64,000 nt of DNA from Neurospora crassa OR74A (lineage: Eukaryota > Ascomycota > Sordariomycetes > Sordariales > Sordariaceae), in assembly GCF_000182925.2 (NCBI RefSeq), contig NC_026501.1:620001-684000 (forward strand), in the 5' to 3' direction. This document shows positions 43,352 to 56,100 of the stretch, piece after piece; within the stretch, counting starts at the first letter, position 1, and each line of letters opens with the position of its first letter. A program made the position numbers and the translations under genes. Below the pieces are notes generated by a model. It was given only the letters and a program-made list of their open reading frames with translations, was not told the origin of the DNA and made no database searches.

Positions 43352-46300
43352 ATTTATATCGTGTAAGTGGCTGATGTTGGTGGGTTTAGATATTGACGTC
43401 TTTTGTCGTCGTCGTCGTCGTTGAAATGGTGTTCGGCACAACTGGCGGTGGGGATTTTGCAGCGGGAAGACGAGTGTGAGACAGCTCTGATTCTTGTCTG
43501 GCTTCGATCGCGTCTTTTTCCTGGTTAGAGTAGAACAATTGAACGAGTTACGAAAAGGAGAGGAAGAGGCTGCCCAGAATTCGAAAGACTGGAGCAGTCG
43601 CCCCTTTTACACCATTTGAGACTTTGTGCTTCATCCGGGTTTGTGTCAGAGAAACATGCTCACCTTGAACGGCACGTTGGAGGAGTGGAATTGGTGTAAC
43701 CCTGCCACGGTTTGGTCGCTTCCATGTCTTTTTGGTTTCTATACTAGCAGATATACAGAAATTTTCCCTGAAAGTACATGCACCTGAAACTGCATAAAGC
43801 CCTCTAAATGCTTAGAAATTGGCTGCCGCAATTATTTAGTATGGGAAATTGCATAAGTGCTTAAATGCTTGTGAAACGGCCCGCCATTTTGGTGTAATAT
43901 GTACTTTTTGGAATACCTTTTTCAGGGTCTCTCAGGACTTTATAGGTAGGCTCATATTCTAAAAACCCTCTTGAAATTTTCACACCAGGGGGGGCAGAAA
44001 GTTTTGGTATGTGCCTGCTGGTGCATATGTGCCTCTAAATGCATACAAACCTCTAGCCCGGACTACATGCATTATCAGGGGAAATTACTGCACACCCAAG
44101 AGTCCATGTAGATCAGTTAGTGGCTGCTAGCAGGGACTATCTGAGTACTCAAAGCCAAGAAAAAGCGGAATGGGCCGCAAAAGTACAGGTACTCGATGGA
44201 GAGTAAATCCGAAACACTTGTACGCACAGGCCGGCCCATTGATATTTGAGTTGCTCTTTCCGTGCCTGTTCAAGGTGCATCTGCTTGTTATCCGTGACAT
44301 CAAACATCCGACTTCTGCTTGACAACAAATCCAACACTCTTTGGCCATCATGGATCGAATTCTTCCCGTAAGACCAGCTACAGTCCCGCAAAGCACAGCA
44401 GTACGATCTATACCGATACGAGATCTCCTTTGTACTCACTGCTCAAAGAAAGTTGACGAGGGTGAGAAAATGCGATCGCGTCACTCGGACCAGAATCTCA
44501 AAAAGGGAAGGAACGAAGAAACGAACGAAGCAAATAAAGATGGAGTTGGTGGATCAAAGAGTCAATTATTCAGGGAAAGGCCGCCCCATGAAGGATAGTC
44601 GCGGAGGGCAAAATTCTACGGGCGGGGTGACGACATCTTCCCCTTCTTATGGCTCGACCACTTCTCGGGAGAGGTAGTTTCAGTTGCTTCCATCAGCCAT
44701 GGAACCTTCAACATCACGGCCGCCAATCCATGCCGCCCCAATTCCTCCACGTCAACCCAAATGACAACACGCCCGAAACGATGCGTCCAAACTATGCCCT
44801 TCCGACTGCTCGCCATGTCAAAACATTGGAATCTTCACGTACTTGGTCGTCGTCTTTCGGGCCCGCAACCGCTGCAGGTACCGCACCGTGGAGCGTTCCA
44901 GAAAAAGTGCCATGATGCTCTTGCATTTAGCCTTTGGGGGGTCTGATCTGTCCCGCTCCCATTACATACTCCCTGCGACACGCGCTTGTCGACCTGGTGA
45001 TCTGCACTCTTTAACCCTTCTCTGGCAAGGTCGCCCGAATGGTCGCCGACTAGCCTACTACATATGTATGTAGTATGTACGGGCAACATTAGGCAAATTA
45101 GCCCTTCGATATCGGTGCGTACCTAGTACTATGGATATGATATGACTATCACATCGCTGACGACCAGTTGGCAGGAGATACGGGACTAGACGTGGCAAGG
45201 TCAGACAATCGAAATGCGGCCGCCAATGCATTAAATCCAACCTGACGTCCCACTGGGACGGATCATAGCCGCGAGACGCCAGCAGCAGAGTCTAAATCAA
45301 CGTCAGGCAAACCCAACCTCCGCAACCGCCCGTGTTGAGCTAGCGACATCCCGACGGGACCTCCTTGGTACTCTCTCGCCCCTGCTCTCTTGTTGCCCAG
45401 TCGAACAGCAATGACACTCACACCAAAGTTGAAGATCCTTACACTGACTCTCCATTGAGATACGACAACCGGCTGCCGTTGCACAGCTTAGCTGGCCAGA
45501 GCTTCTCCAGGACATCCGGCCTCCATGTGTTACCTTTGCTACCGGCATCACAACTGCCAGCGAATCTTATTTCTTCTCGATGCAGCCAGCCGATATCCAT
45601 CACAACTGCGCCCTCACATCGTGCTTGGTCATGGCTTACTAGGCTGCTCTCCCTGTTCAAGACGCGGGGCTCCGGGAGCAATGGCCAAACCTGTAACACT
45701 CATCAGAGCCAGACCCTGGGACAAAGTTTCTCGGAGATATTGCATTTCCGCTCGCCGGGAGCCAAAGGCAGGCCAGCCTGTGCGACCGTTCACAACTTTG
45801 TTAGTCATCAAAGCGCACTTCATACTTGAGTCCGATGTCAGAGTTGCGGGCTTTCACCCCAGCTACAGAACTTGGCCAAGTGCTTTTTCCTTGGGTTCCA
45901 TTCTTCAACAAAGTTGCCGTTCACGAAATACGTACATCTCCAATGAATGATATCTTATCTTGACCACCGACCAACAGACGTGGTATCAGCAAACCTATGG
46001 GAGTGTCTTCGAGACATCGGCATAAACAAGCCACAATAACGGGAGGGCGTTATGCGGCAGTTATAACACTCAGATCAGGATATGCTCTTGCCAAAGCCAC
46101 AGCATGGGGAGAACCGCTAAGGCGCCTATGGCCCCGCCATGTCAGGAAGTCACCCACCATATCCAGACGAGCTCGCGCGCCAAAGACGGCGGCTGGTCGG
46201 GAAAGGCTGGCGAATGGAAGAGGAAGACCCAAAGGCGGACGATGATCGAAAGAATGGGGGGTTGCATCGCATCTACTCTCACCGAAACTGGCTCGCAAAC

Positions 46301-49300
46301 GGACACAAGTCCGTTCAAGGCACCGTTAGCCGTCCTCGTCTCCTGCTCCGGATAGCCTTGGTAAGACATGGCAACCATAATCACGACATTTCCTGCTTAC
46401 CATACCCCCCATACCACACATATTCGAGATGGATCGCTAGCATCGCACTTCATTCATCCCGAAGGCCCATGGGGGGACATTCAGTTTACATTGGCAGCAT
46501 GGAGGCTTCACAAACCTGCAAGCCCGCCGTTTCAACAATCTTCAGCGGCGGTTAGATGGCTGGTCAGCCTCCTCAGCCCATCTGCAAGTCCTCATTGCGT
46601 GAAATACGCAGTCATAGATGCACTGAGCCTTCGTGCCAATGGTTTTGGCTCTTTTTCCACACTCGAAGGGCAATACTTGGGATCGGACGCAAGTCCGGTT
46701 ATCGGACGATATGTCTTCCCCTTCGGGTAGCGGCCTTCACATGGACACAGGGGCATGTGGAGGGCCGAAGCGGAAATCAGACATGCGAACTCGAGACGCT
46801 CGAGAGCGGCGGAAGTGACTACAAAGAGGGGAAGGGGAGCAAATTGTCGCAATGTGTGACCTCTAGACACACCGTGCGAAGGAGGTTGACGAACGAGCTG
46901 CCATGTGCGTGCATTGGTCAGCCTAATCACCAATAGGCCTGCTGACGGGGGTGTGAGAGTAGCCGCTTCCATCAAGTGGTGGTGACGGAGAGAAGAAGAT
47001 CGATTTATTGCATTCGCCCCTTTGTGGACTTTTTGATTTTTTTCGGGCCATGAAACGATGGCCGTGGCCACCCGCGTGCCTCACCCGAACATTGACAATG
47101 ACCCGCCGGACACCCACACTTTTTTCGATGTTTGGACTGAGAATGGCTGCTACCACTTCCTGTTCTGGGCGGGCTGAAATGCAAGTCGCAGAGCGCCACG
47201 GCTTGCCGCCCTCGACCGCGAACCAAATTCCTGAACCCTGCTGACGGGCATTGCTGCCCCGGGCCAAGCCATGACCTTTCTTTCCCTCTATCTGGATTCT
47301 GCTTGCTACTGGCCAAGTACTGCGAGCGGTTCGGAGTCCTCCCCAACAGCCTGCATTTCCACCGTGGGGAGAAGAACTGTAGGTGTTGGAACTTCTATCC
47401 GTCATATCAAGACATACCGTGCTCTTGTATGGCAAGAGTCTTTCCAAAACCATCTAATCGAGGGTTGTTGGGTGACACAATCTTGGTGCCATAGGCTGTC
47501 TTCCTTTTCTTTTGGCGATTTCGTACACACCCCATACCGGGAGTGGCCTCAGCCGATCAATGAACGGGACAACTTCCCTGCTTCGTGCTCACATCCCGTC
47601 GTCTTCGCGCAATATCGTGGAGTGTCGCTGAGCCTCAGGGATCACAAATCCATTGATTCGCTTCAGCCGCAATGTTAGCATTGACCCTTCGAGTTCTGAC
47701 GAGTGTCTTGTCCGACAGTGTGATTGCGTGAGGTAGTCATCAAGACGTGCAGAAGCTGGGTCTGTCTGCCATAATATCACACCGGCATTCGAAGAGGTTA
47801 CACTAACAGGGAAACAACTGTCAAGAACTTGACTGAAGCCTTGTCAAGGCTAACTAACTTACTCCGTGTGGTCGAAGTTAGGCGCTGCTGGATGTCTGCT
47901 ATGGACGGACGAAACCCCCATTTCTTAGCAGAACTCAACGTATGCAAGCACGCAACCAATTTCGAGTTTCTATTGATTTCTGCAGGGATCATGAATGGGT
48001 GTTTGTTGATGCGTCATGTACTGCTGCGCATACGCAATACCTACGACGGGATATTTTCATGACCATTCGCAACGTTCCGACAATTGGTCCTACTAGCCCG
48101 GTCAAGCGTCACCGGGTCTTCAAACCGGGAGGAGGTCATCTTCCTGCAGCATCTTTGTGGGGGATGGATGGTAAGAAGATTTGGTCAATGTGCGAAAATG
48201 AGGAGACTGATTGGTCTTACCCCCTCGGCCTGCCAGCTTCACTTCCCCTTGTTCAGATCAGCCCATCCTTGTCACCTTGCGACTAGTATGGTAAGGATTG
48301 CTATGGCCTGAGCTAATTCCTTGCTCTTCACTTCAAGGAATAGGAGCTTTGATGACAAAATTCACATATTCCAGGTGAATATCTCTATCTATCTATTGTT
48401 CTCGTCGTGAAGGGATGCTACTTAATTGCTTATCGGGCAGCGAAGACAAAGTGGCATGAGCTTGGGATGTGAAAATCCACGGGACTGGTCGCTCCCTTTC
48501 CTGTTGTTAGATTCCCAATAAGTCAAGGAAACAATCTTGGGTGGGTGGTACGAAAATCGAGATGCTCGGTCTTCAGTACTCGGCTATCGGCTGTGGAACT
48601 AGACTGGTGTTCGGGACTGGCGGTCTAGTCATCTTTGGATATACTTCAGACGTAGACATTGACCGGTTGTAAGTCTCCGTGTTTGCTAAATAGGTGATAG
48701 GGCTTCTTAGAATGAACTGCTCTGAGCATAGATCACTGGATCAAGGATGTACTCTACAAGAAGTCCGAGACACTACCACAGAACGGTCACCATGAAGTCA
48801 CAATGTATTGCTCTTGATGATGTCAGAATTCTCGATCCTCTATTGTCACTTCTCTCTTGTTCTTTCCTGTTCCTCTATGTAGTGACGGTGATGGTGTTAT
48901 ATCACCATGTCGTCTCACCACGAAGTAGGGGTAGGGCAGCCTCTTCGTTCTGGACAAAAGCTAGAGCGAAACACTTCCGGGCTACAACGTCGGAGGAACT
49001 CGGACACATCTTTACCAGCTCAGTCCTGTGCATTGCCTGGAAACTTACGCTTTGCGATCTACTTGCCGTTCCAATCGATTGTCTTGCACTTCCTCATAAT
49101 CGATTGTTCGCACTTCCTTATCAGACTTGGGAACTAGAAAAATGTGAATGTCTAGCGAGGCTTGATATGTCCCCCAACAACATTTAACGGAATCCTCGCC
49201 TAGTAACAATGAAAAGGCAGAAAATCCAGTGATCAGGGCAACAAAAGCTACATACAGCCGCCACCGACCCCGTTGTGCGTGGCGGACGCGCTGCTAACGG

Positions 49301-50195
49301 ACGACGGCGGGTCTGGACTTAACCGTGGCATAACTGTAACTGCGGTAGCTGTTCCTACATACCACTACATAGGTAGAGGTAGCTAGCTATCGTTCATATC
49401 TGTCTGGTCTATCGTTTTATTGCCCTCACTTTTCCCGTCGTTCCATCACAGCTCTGCTCGGCGGAAGACTACCTAGGTACCTATGTTTCATTTGAGACGG
49501 AGGAAATCATTTAGAGTGCAGATAGCTTCGTAGTTGCACCATCTGAACGCGATGGAAGAAGTCTTTGGTTATTGATAACAGAAGTTCTTTTTTTGCGAGG
49601 GGTTCATTGGTTTGTAGAATTTGTATGTTGGAACGATGATAGAAACGGTCTTTCGGATGGTGCAAGTCGAAGTGGAAGTGGTAAGTGGTAAGTGGTAAGT
49701 GGTAAGTGGCTAGCTGAACACTAACGGCCCTCTTGCTCGATTTCCCTTCTTTCTTTGCCCAGCTACCCAGTCATCCCAAGGCTTTCGATCATTTTTCTTC
49801 TTCTTTATTTCCCAATAACAGCAACGGTAGCAATGATCCTTAAATCCTATTACACATTATTTTGAATTTGAACAGTATCGAGTGTCTCTAACATCTACTA
49901 TGTATTGTATACCACTCCATCGGGACCGCCGAGGAAACCGATTCGGTTACTTTATATTCACTGCGTAACTCAAGAACCAAGAGGACCAACAGGATCAGAT
50001 CCCTAACTCGACAAAAAGGAAGAGAAGACTTGATTAATCTCTCAGTTACCTATGATGCCCATATAAGCTAAGCATCCCGTCCAGAATCGAAATCCACCCA
50101 GAGCCTGGAATATGGAAAAAAAGACCGGACGACATGGTTGCCGCTTCCGCTCCGTTCAAGTGAGGTTGTCACCGGATATGTACGATTAGCTGATA
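43352..50195. other. 6.8 kb gene-poor flank of the A+T-rich block
   Basis: No protein gene is supported despite normal base composition. Many ORFs of 60-160 codons overlap on opposite strands (46.0-47.7 kb is the densest) and none shows a domain. A low-GC segment at 43741-44100 contains recurring CTCTAAATGC and TGCATA motifs. A heptanucleotide GTAAGTG tandem lies at about 49677-49709. Confidence 0.5.
49677..49709. repeat. GTAAGTG heptanucleotide tandem repeat
   Basis: Four to five consecutive GTAAGTG units, each resembling a splice-donor consensus. No exon context is seen. Confidence 0.85.
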
Positions 50196-50203
50196 GAGTA
50201 GGG

Positions 50204-50440
50204 TGCTGGGCATGCCCAGTACCACGGCCAGGGTACAACTAGTGCTATAGTCGAAGTGTAGGCCAGTCGGCTGCCATTGGCAGACGGCTGCCCGGAAGTG
50301 GGGCGCCCGCCCTGCAAACCAGGGTGGGCCCTACTCGGACCAGGGACCTTGCATAAAAGGACCCCTGTCTGGGCCGGCCAACGGCCGCCCACTTTCTTCC
50401 TACATCTCGCTTTCTTACTTTAATATTATTAATTATATTA
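50204..50440 (+). repeat. Possible 5' LTR start of the outer retroelement, little mutated
   Basis: A GC-rich segment directly abutting the A+T-rich block. It opens with TG and a perfect 14-base palindrome, CTGGGCATGCCCAG (50206-50219). A TATA-like CATAAAAG lies 150 bases later (50352-50359), as in an LTR promoter. The partner LTR would lie beyond the right edge of the window, so LTR identity is inference. Confidence 0.35.
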
Positions 50441-52887
50441 ATGGATATTTAGAGTTTCTGAGCATCCCAGCGAATTGTAATATTTAGTAATTGTAATTGA
50501 AAGATCTAGTTGACTAAACTATTCTTAATTAATTAATCCCTTCATTGGGAAGTCGCTTGATTGCTCCAATACGTTTTACACTCTCAATCCGATTATTAAA
50601 TCCTATAACTCTCTTCGGCGAGTATCGACCCCGCAATTAACTCCCCCTTATTAACTATCGCTACTTCAGTTACTTTAATTATTTACCCTCTCTCCTTTAT
50701 ACTCTTATTTGATTGTACTTCGGTCTTTCAATAAGATCCTTATATATAATTAATATTACTATTAGCTAGCTATACTACTTTAATCCAAATTATCGTATTA
50801 ATAGACTTCAATATATATAGTATAATCCCTTAATACAATAGGTATCCTTCGCTCTAATAATTTTACTTTAGTATTTTTATTTAGCAATTTTCTCCTTTAT
50901 TCTATATTTATATAGCTTTGTAATCGTAGTATTAATACTACGTTAATAACCTACTACTATTATTATAGTAAACCCTATACTTAGTTTATTCGATAATAAG
51001 GATTTGCTTGGAGATCTAGCGCTACTTCCTCCCAATTTCTTTAAAACAATTTATTGCAAGATATTTAAGAATTCAACAAGACGGATTAACTTTTAATTTA
51101 ACTACGACTTTTATACAATAAGTATTAAATTAAATAATAGCCCTAATAGTCCGACTTTACTACTATTAATTAATAGCCCCGATAAAACCGATCTATTTAG
51201 TATACTTCCCCCTATTATACCCCCTCTAATAGAGTCGGTCGATAGAGCTCCTCTAAGCCCCTAGAAGTTATTTAACCCGATTTTAGTATTATTACCCTAA
51301 TTTAATATTACTTTATCCGCCTTATTTAAATTCTATACTTTATTTATTAATGCTTCAGCTCTTATCCGAAAATTATATTGAATTAGAGGTAGTATATTGC
51401 CCGGCTATAATTACCCCTATATAAATATACCTTTTAATTTATTAGTTAGTAAGAATATTAATTAATTTATATTTATATAGATAAAGTACTACAATTAGAA
51501 TATTAATTAAGAATTTAATAATATTTAAGACGAATTTAATACTAACGCCGCTAAAATTAATCTAATTGATATTTGTATCGATAATTTTGAGGCTAAAATA
51601 GATAAGGATGTTGCCCGCTTTAATAAAGACCTTAATAATACTATATCTAATATTAAAGATAACCTTAAATATTTCTAGGGAGTCTATAATATAATTAAGG
51701 ATATAAGTAGTAGTTTGGATTAAGCTAATTAAAAGGTTAATTTAGTTAATATTAATGTTAATTAATTAGATTTATCCTTCTATAGAGAATAGGTAGAGAT
51801 TAATCGCTGATTTAATAGCGTAGCTAAATCCTTAAATATTAGTAAAGTTTAAACTAAGAAGATAGCTATTATAATTAAGATTATCGAATAATAATTTTAA
51901 TTTATTATTAACCTCCGTAAAGTTAGTATTTATTCCCCTATTATTAGCTAAGCTTTAAATAATATTGAAGTAGTAACTATTAGTAAATTAGCGGAAATAA
52001 TAATTCGTATAAGCTTTAAAATTCCTACTATTAAGTTCCACTTTGTTGAGAAGCTTATATCTAATTACGGATACTTTCTAATTAAGTTTAGTATTAAATT
52101 TAGTAAGTATTACGCTATAATAGCTGATAATATTAGTAGCTTTAACCTTAATTAATTCTATTATGCTAAATTAATTAATTTTTCCCTAAGTATCGATAAG
52201 GTAAAGGTAATTCGCTAGCCGTATACCCCGCCTATTTATTCGGGCCTATCCCCCAACGTTAATTAAGTAGTTGGCCCTAATTTATATTTATTTTTAAAAT
52301 ATAACGGCCTTATATTAAATTATTAGTTAGTAGAACTTTAAGGACGCTTCGAAGCTGCTACTTAATTCTAAAAGTAGTTAGTAGCCGAAGTATGTATGGT
52401 AGTAAATAAGGTAGAAGGTAAGTAAACCTCCTATCCTAAATCCTTAGGTTAAAGTAGTAGAGTTGGAGGCCCTCTGTTGAGTAATTTAAGTTTTGAAGAG
52501 ATAGATTCTAGCGATTCTAAGTACAAGTATTATTATAGAAAATACTATAAATTAAAAAAGGTTCGCTATAATAAGCGCTATAAAATTAGCTATTATAGCT
52601 ATAGTAATCCTAATTCCGATAGTTCTAATTCCGAGAACGGAGACGTTCCTTCTCTACGGCCCCCTTCCGGTAGTAGTCCCCCTAGAGGAAGCGGTAATCC
52701 CCCTATAGGAGGCGGTAATCCCTTTGGAAACGAACCTGCTAATAATTGTTACTATATTAGTATTATTAATACTAATTATTCTTCCTACTTACAAAAATCT
52801 AATTTTAAATTTAAATGCAAAGATATTAGCCAATTTATCCCCTTCTACATTAACCCCGATAATATTAGTATTATTACTAATAGTAAA

Positions 52888-52892
52888 ATATT
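52888..52892. repeat. Target-site duplication, left copy (ATATT)
   Basis: ATATT immediately precedes the left LTR, and the same five bases follow the right LTR at 60092-60096. Five bases is the usual duplication size for Ty3/gypsy integrases. Confidence 0.85.
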
Positions 52893-53156
52893 TATCACGG
52901 GCAAAGGGTAGATGGTAGATGTGATTATGCGTAATTGCACGAAGGAGAAAGGAAGAGAAGTGTACAGCCGAGTGCCCGGAAGGCTGGCCTTATAAAGGCG
53001 GCCGATAATAGCCTAGCAGACCCGCGGCAAGCAGCGTTCTAACTAATTAGCTACCGGTAATAGCCGGCTTACCGGCGGTAATAACAACGTACGGCAGTCT
53101 TAGAAGCTGCTGTACGCTAGCACCAAGCATAAGGTATATAAACTAACCCTATAATA
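52893..53156 (-). repeat. LTR, left copy of the inner element (264 bp)
   Basis: It matches the right copy over its full 264 bases; differences are almost all transitions expected from RIP. It contains a GC-richer core with a TATA-like TTATAAAGG near 52990. For the minus-strand element it is the 3' LTR. Confidence 0.93.
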
Positions 53157-56100
53157 CTTCCCCGGACTAAAAGAAGCTATATAACTAACTAATATTATAT
53201 AAAATAATAGAAATCCCTATTAAACGAACAGTCCATTCTTAAAAAATCCTTACTATTGCTACTAGCGGGTATTATTATAACTTCTACTACGGAATTAGAA
53301 CCTCCCGCTCTACCTCCTTCTCCTTCTCCTTCTGCTTTTTTTCCGCCGCTACTTAAACCGGTAGGTATAACGCTTCCGGGTATTTATTATAGAAGGGTTG
53401 TATAGCGTTAGGGGCTATAAATATATCGGCACACAGTTATTATAATAATATATATAGAAGTACCTAAATAATAAGGTATTCCTAACGGCCCTTATTATTC
53501 TTCTAATATTTATTAATCCTCTCAAATTTATATTCCACCAAATTTTCCCTATTGTTAATCCTCTTTATAGTTTAACTATAGTTAGCGCGAATATCCTATT
53601 CCTCCGTATTTATCTACTTTAGAAGACCTTATTCGTTTTATAATTTAATTTTATTAATGTAGAACATTGGACTATACTTTATATTAATTGGGAATTTAAA
53701 CGTAATTCAATAGCTATTTACTTTAATAATTTCGAACGGTCCTTTAAAAAGGGGTATAAATTTAATATAGGGGTAACCAGTATTGAAGTTCTTAGTATTA
53801 AGTAAGACCCTATTTTCCTTTTTATATTTCAGTATATTAATTTATTAGGTATTCGTATTATCTTTATAGCGCTACTATACTTACCGGGCTTAATTCGTAA
53901 CGAAGTCTAAAATTTATTTAAATTAGCCAATTAATTTATTAGCTTTAAAATATTTAATTTATTATATTACTAATATTTCTAGTGGATATAATTTAATTAG
54001 TTCGATACCTATACGAAGGTAGAAGCTATAATTAATAAAGAAAAGGGAAATACTAATAGTCTTAAAAACCAAATTATTTTTAGCGAACTCCGTAATTAGT
54101 AGCTAATCTACCCAATCGTCCTACGCCTAATTAATATAGAAGCGAAGGTATTTCTCTATTTCAATATTAATACGCTCGGTTTAACTATTAATAGCGGAGT
54201 AGAAAGTGGAGGAGGGCTTAAGGGTAATTTCTAATTATAATAATAAAACTCTCTAAAATTATAAAATAAATTAGGTACTATAATTAAAGATAATAAAATC
54301 CGGTAAATTATAAATACTATAGACTTTCTTTATAAAGCGTTCTACTAATTCTTCTGCCGTTAAATTTATAGTAAGGATATAATACTATATTTTAGTAAGC
54401 CGGTTAATAATAATAATAATATATTTAAATTCCTATCCGTAGCGTAGGTAAGGTATAAGCGGGGTAATATAATCGATTAAAATATCCTTCTATAGTACGA
54501 ATAGTACTACTAATAATTTTAAAAAACTATAGGGGGGGTATTATAATAATTTAGATTTAGTATATACTAAACAAGCTTTACAATACAACTAGACTATAAC
54601 ATACATCCCTAATTAAAAGAAGGATCGAAATAGTAACAAATAAATTTTTTTATAATTTAAATACCTAGCAGTTAGCGAATTATAAACGCGTTGGAGGAGT
54701 GAGAAATAGAGTTCTATATTAATAAAGTCGACGAGGACGGCGCTACAAAAGTACGCCCATCCTTAAATTACTCAGCATTTAACAAAGAGGACCTATTTTA
54801 TATAATCTTTAATTTCCTTAAACTATATTCGATAATTAAAATCTAATAAGTATATAATAATATCCTAAAGTATTATCAACCTCTCGTAACCTTCTACTAC
54901 TAAATTATTTATTAATTTTTCGTTTAATACCTCCAAATTGTAAATATATTCGGTACTAATATCGACCTCCTCGCCTCCATCTTCCAAAGCGAACGCTCTA
55001 TTAATAAAAACATTATAGTCGAATAAAATTTTATTTCTAATTAATAGCCTTTTATCGGCTTTATCCTTAAGTAAGTCCTTTAGCTTCTTACTTAATATAT
55101 CGGAATATATTTATAAGGATCTAGGGCGGTATTTAATTATAAAATTAAAATAGGAGAGGAATTAAGACTAATATATATAATAGGGGGTAAATTACTTATT
55201 AATTATAAAAATCTTCAAACTTTTATAATCAATAAGGACTTTGAATAATTCTTAAGCACCTTCTAACTCGGAGCGCTATTCCTCAAAGGCTTTAATAATA
55301 GCGAACAATTCTTTATTATAAATATCGTAATTATATTTAACTAAAGAATATTACTAATTAAAATAAACAACCAAGTATAAAACTCCCTTCTCGTTATACT
55401 AGGATAGAATACTACTATAAGCCTAATTTGAAATATCCGTTTTAATAATAATCTATTTAAACCAATTATAAATTCGAAGTACTAGGCTACTACTAAAAGC
55501 CTTTTTAAAGGCTTCAAAGGACTTTTAATATTAGCTAATCTACTACTAATCAACCGATTTCTTCGTTAATTCGTATAGTAGGCTAATAATAATCGAAAAG
55601 TATTTAATAAATCGTCGGTAGAAATTAGCGAAACTTAAAAAACGCTACAATACTCTCTTAATTTCTAGGACTTCCCAAATAACAATAGTAGAAACCTTAT
55701 TAGGGTCTATCTCAAGTCCTCCTAGTATAATAATTAAATTTAAGTATTTTATTTTTATAATATAAAATTCGTACTTATTAATATCGATTTAAAATCCCAC
55801 TTAGATTATCCGCTATAGGACTTCCCTAACGTAGTTTTTATAATCTGCCTCATTATCCGAATAAATTAAAATATTATCGAAATATACTATTATATATATA
55901 TTAAGGATATTATAAAGAATATTGTTAATATAATTCTAAAAGGTCCTTAGGGCTCCTTAGAAGCCGAACGGGTAAATAATAGATTTATAAAAGCTAAACC
56001 GAATAATAAAAGCAATAAACTATTTATATCCCTCCTTTATACAAATCCTATTAAATATAGTAATTATATTGAATTTAATAAAAATCTTTACGTAATAAAT

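Noticed and set aside
45365-47678. Cluster of 80-160 codon ORFs on both strands
   Set aside because: Mutually overlapping, no domain, no coherent splice model and no codon bias.
52477-52911. 144-codon ORF taken as a host gene
   Set aside because: It lies in the RIP-mutated block, ends at the inner LTR and is part of the gag-like region of the outer fossil.
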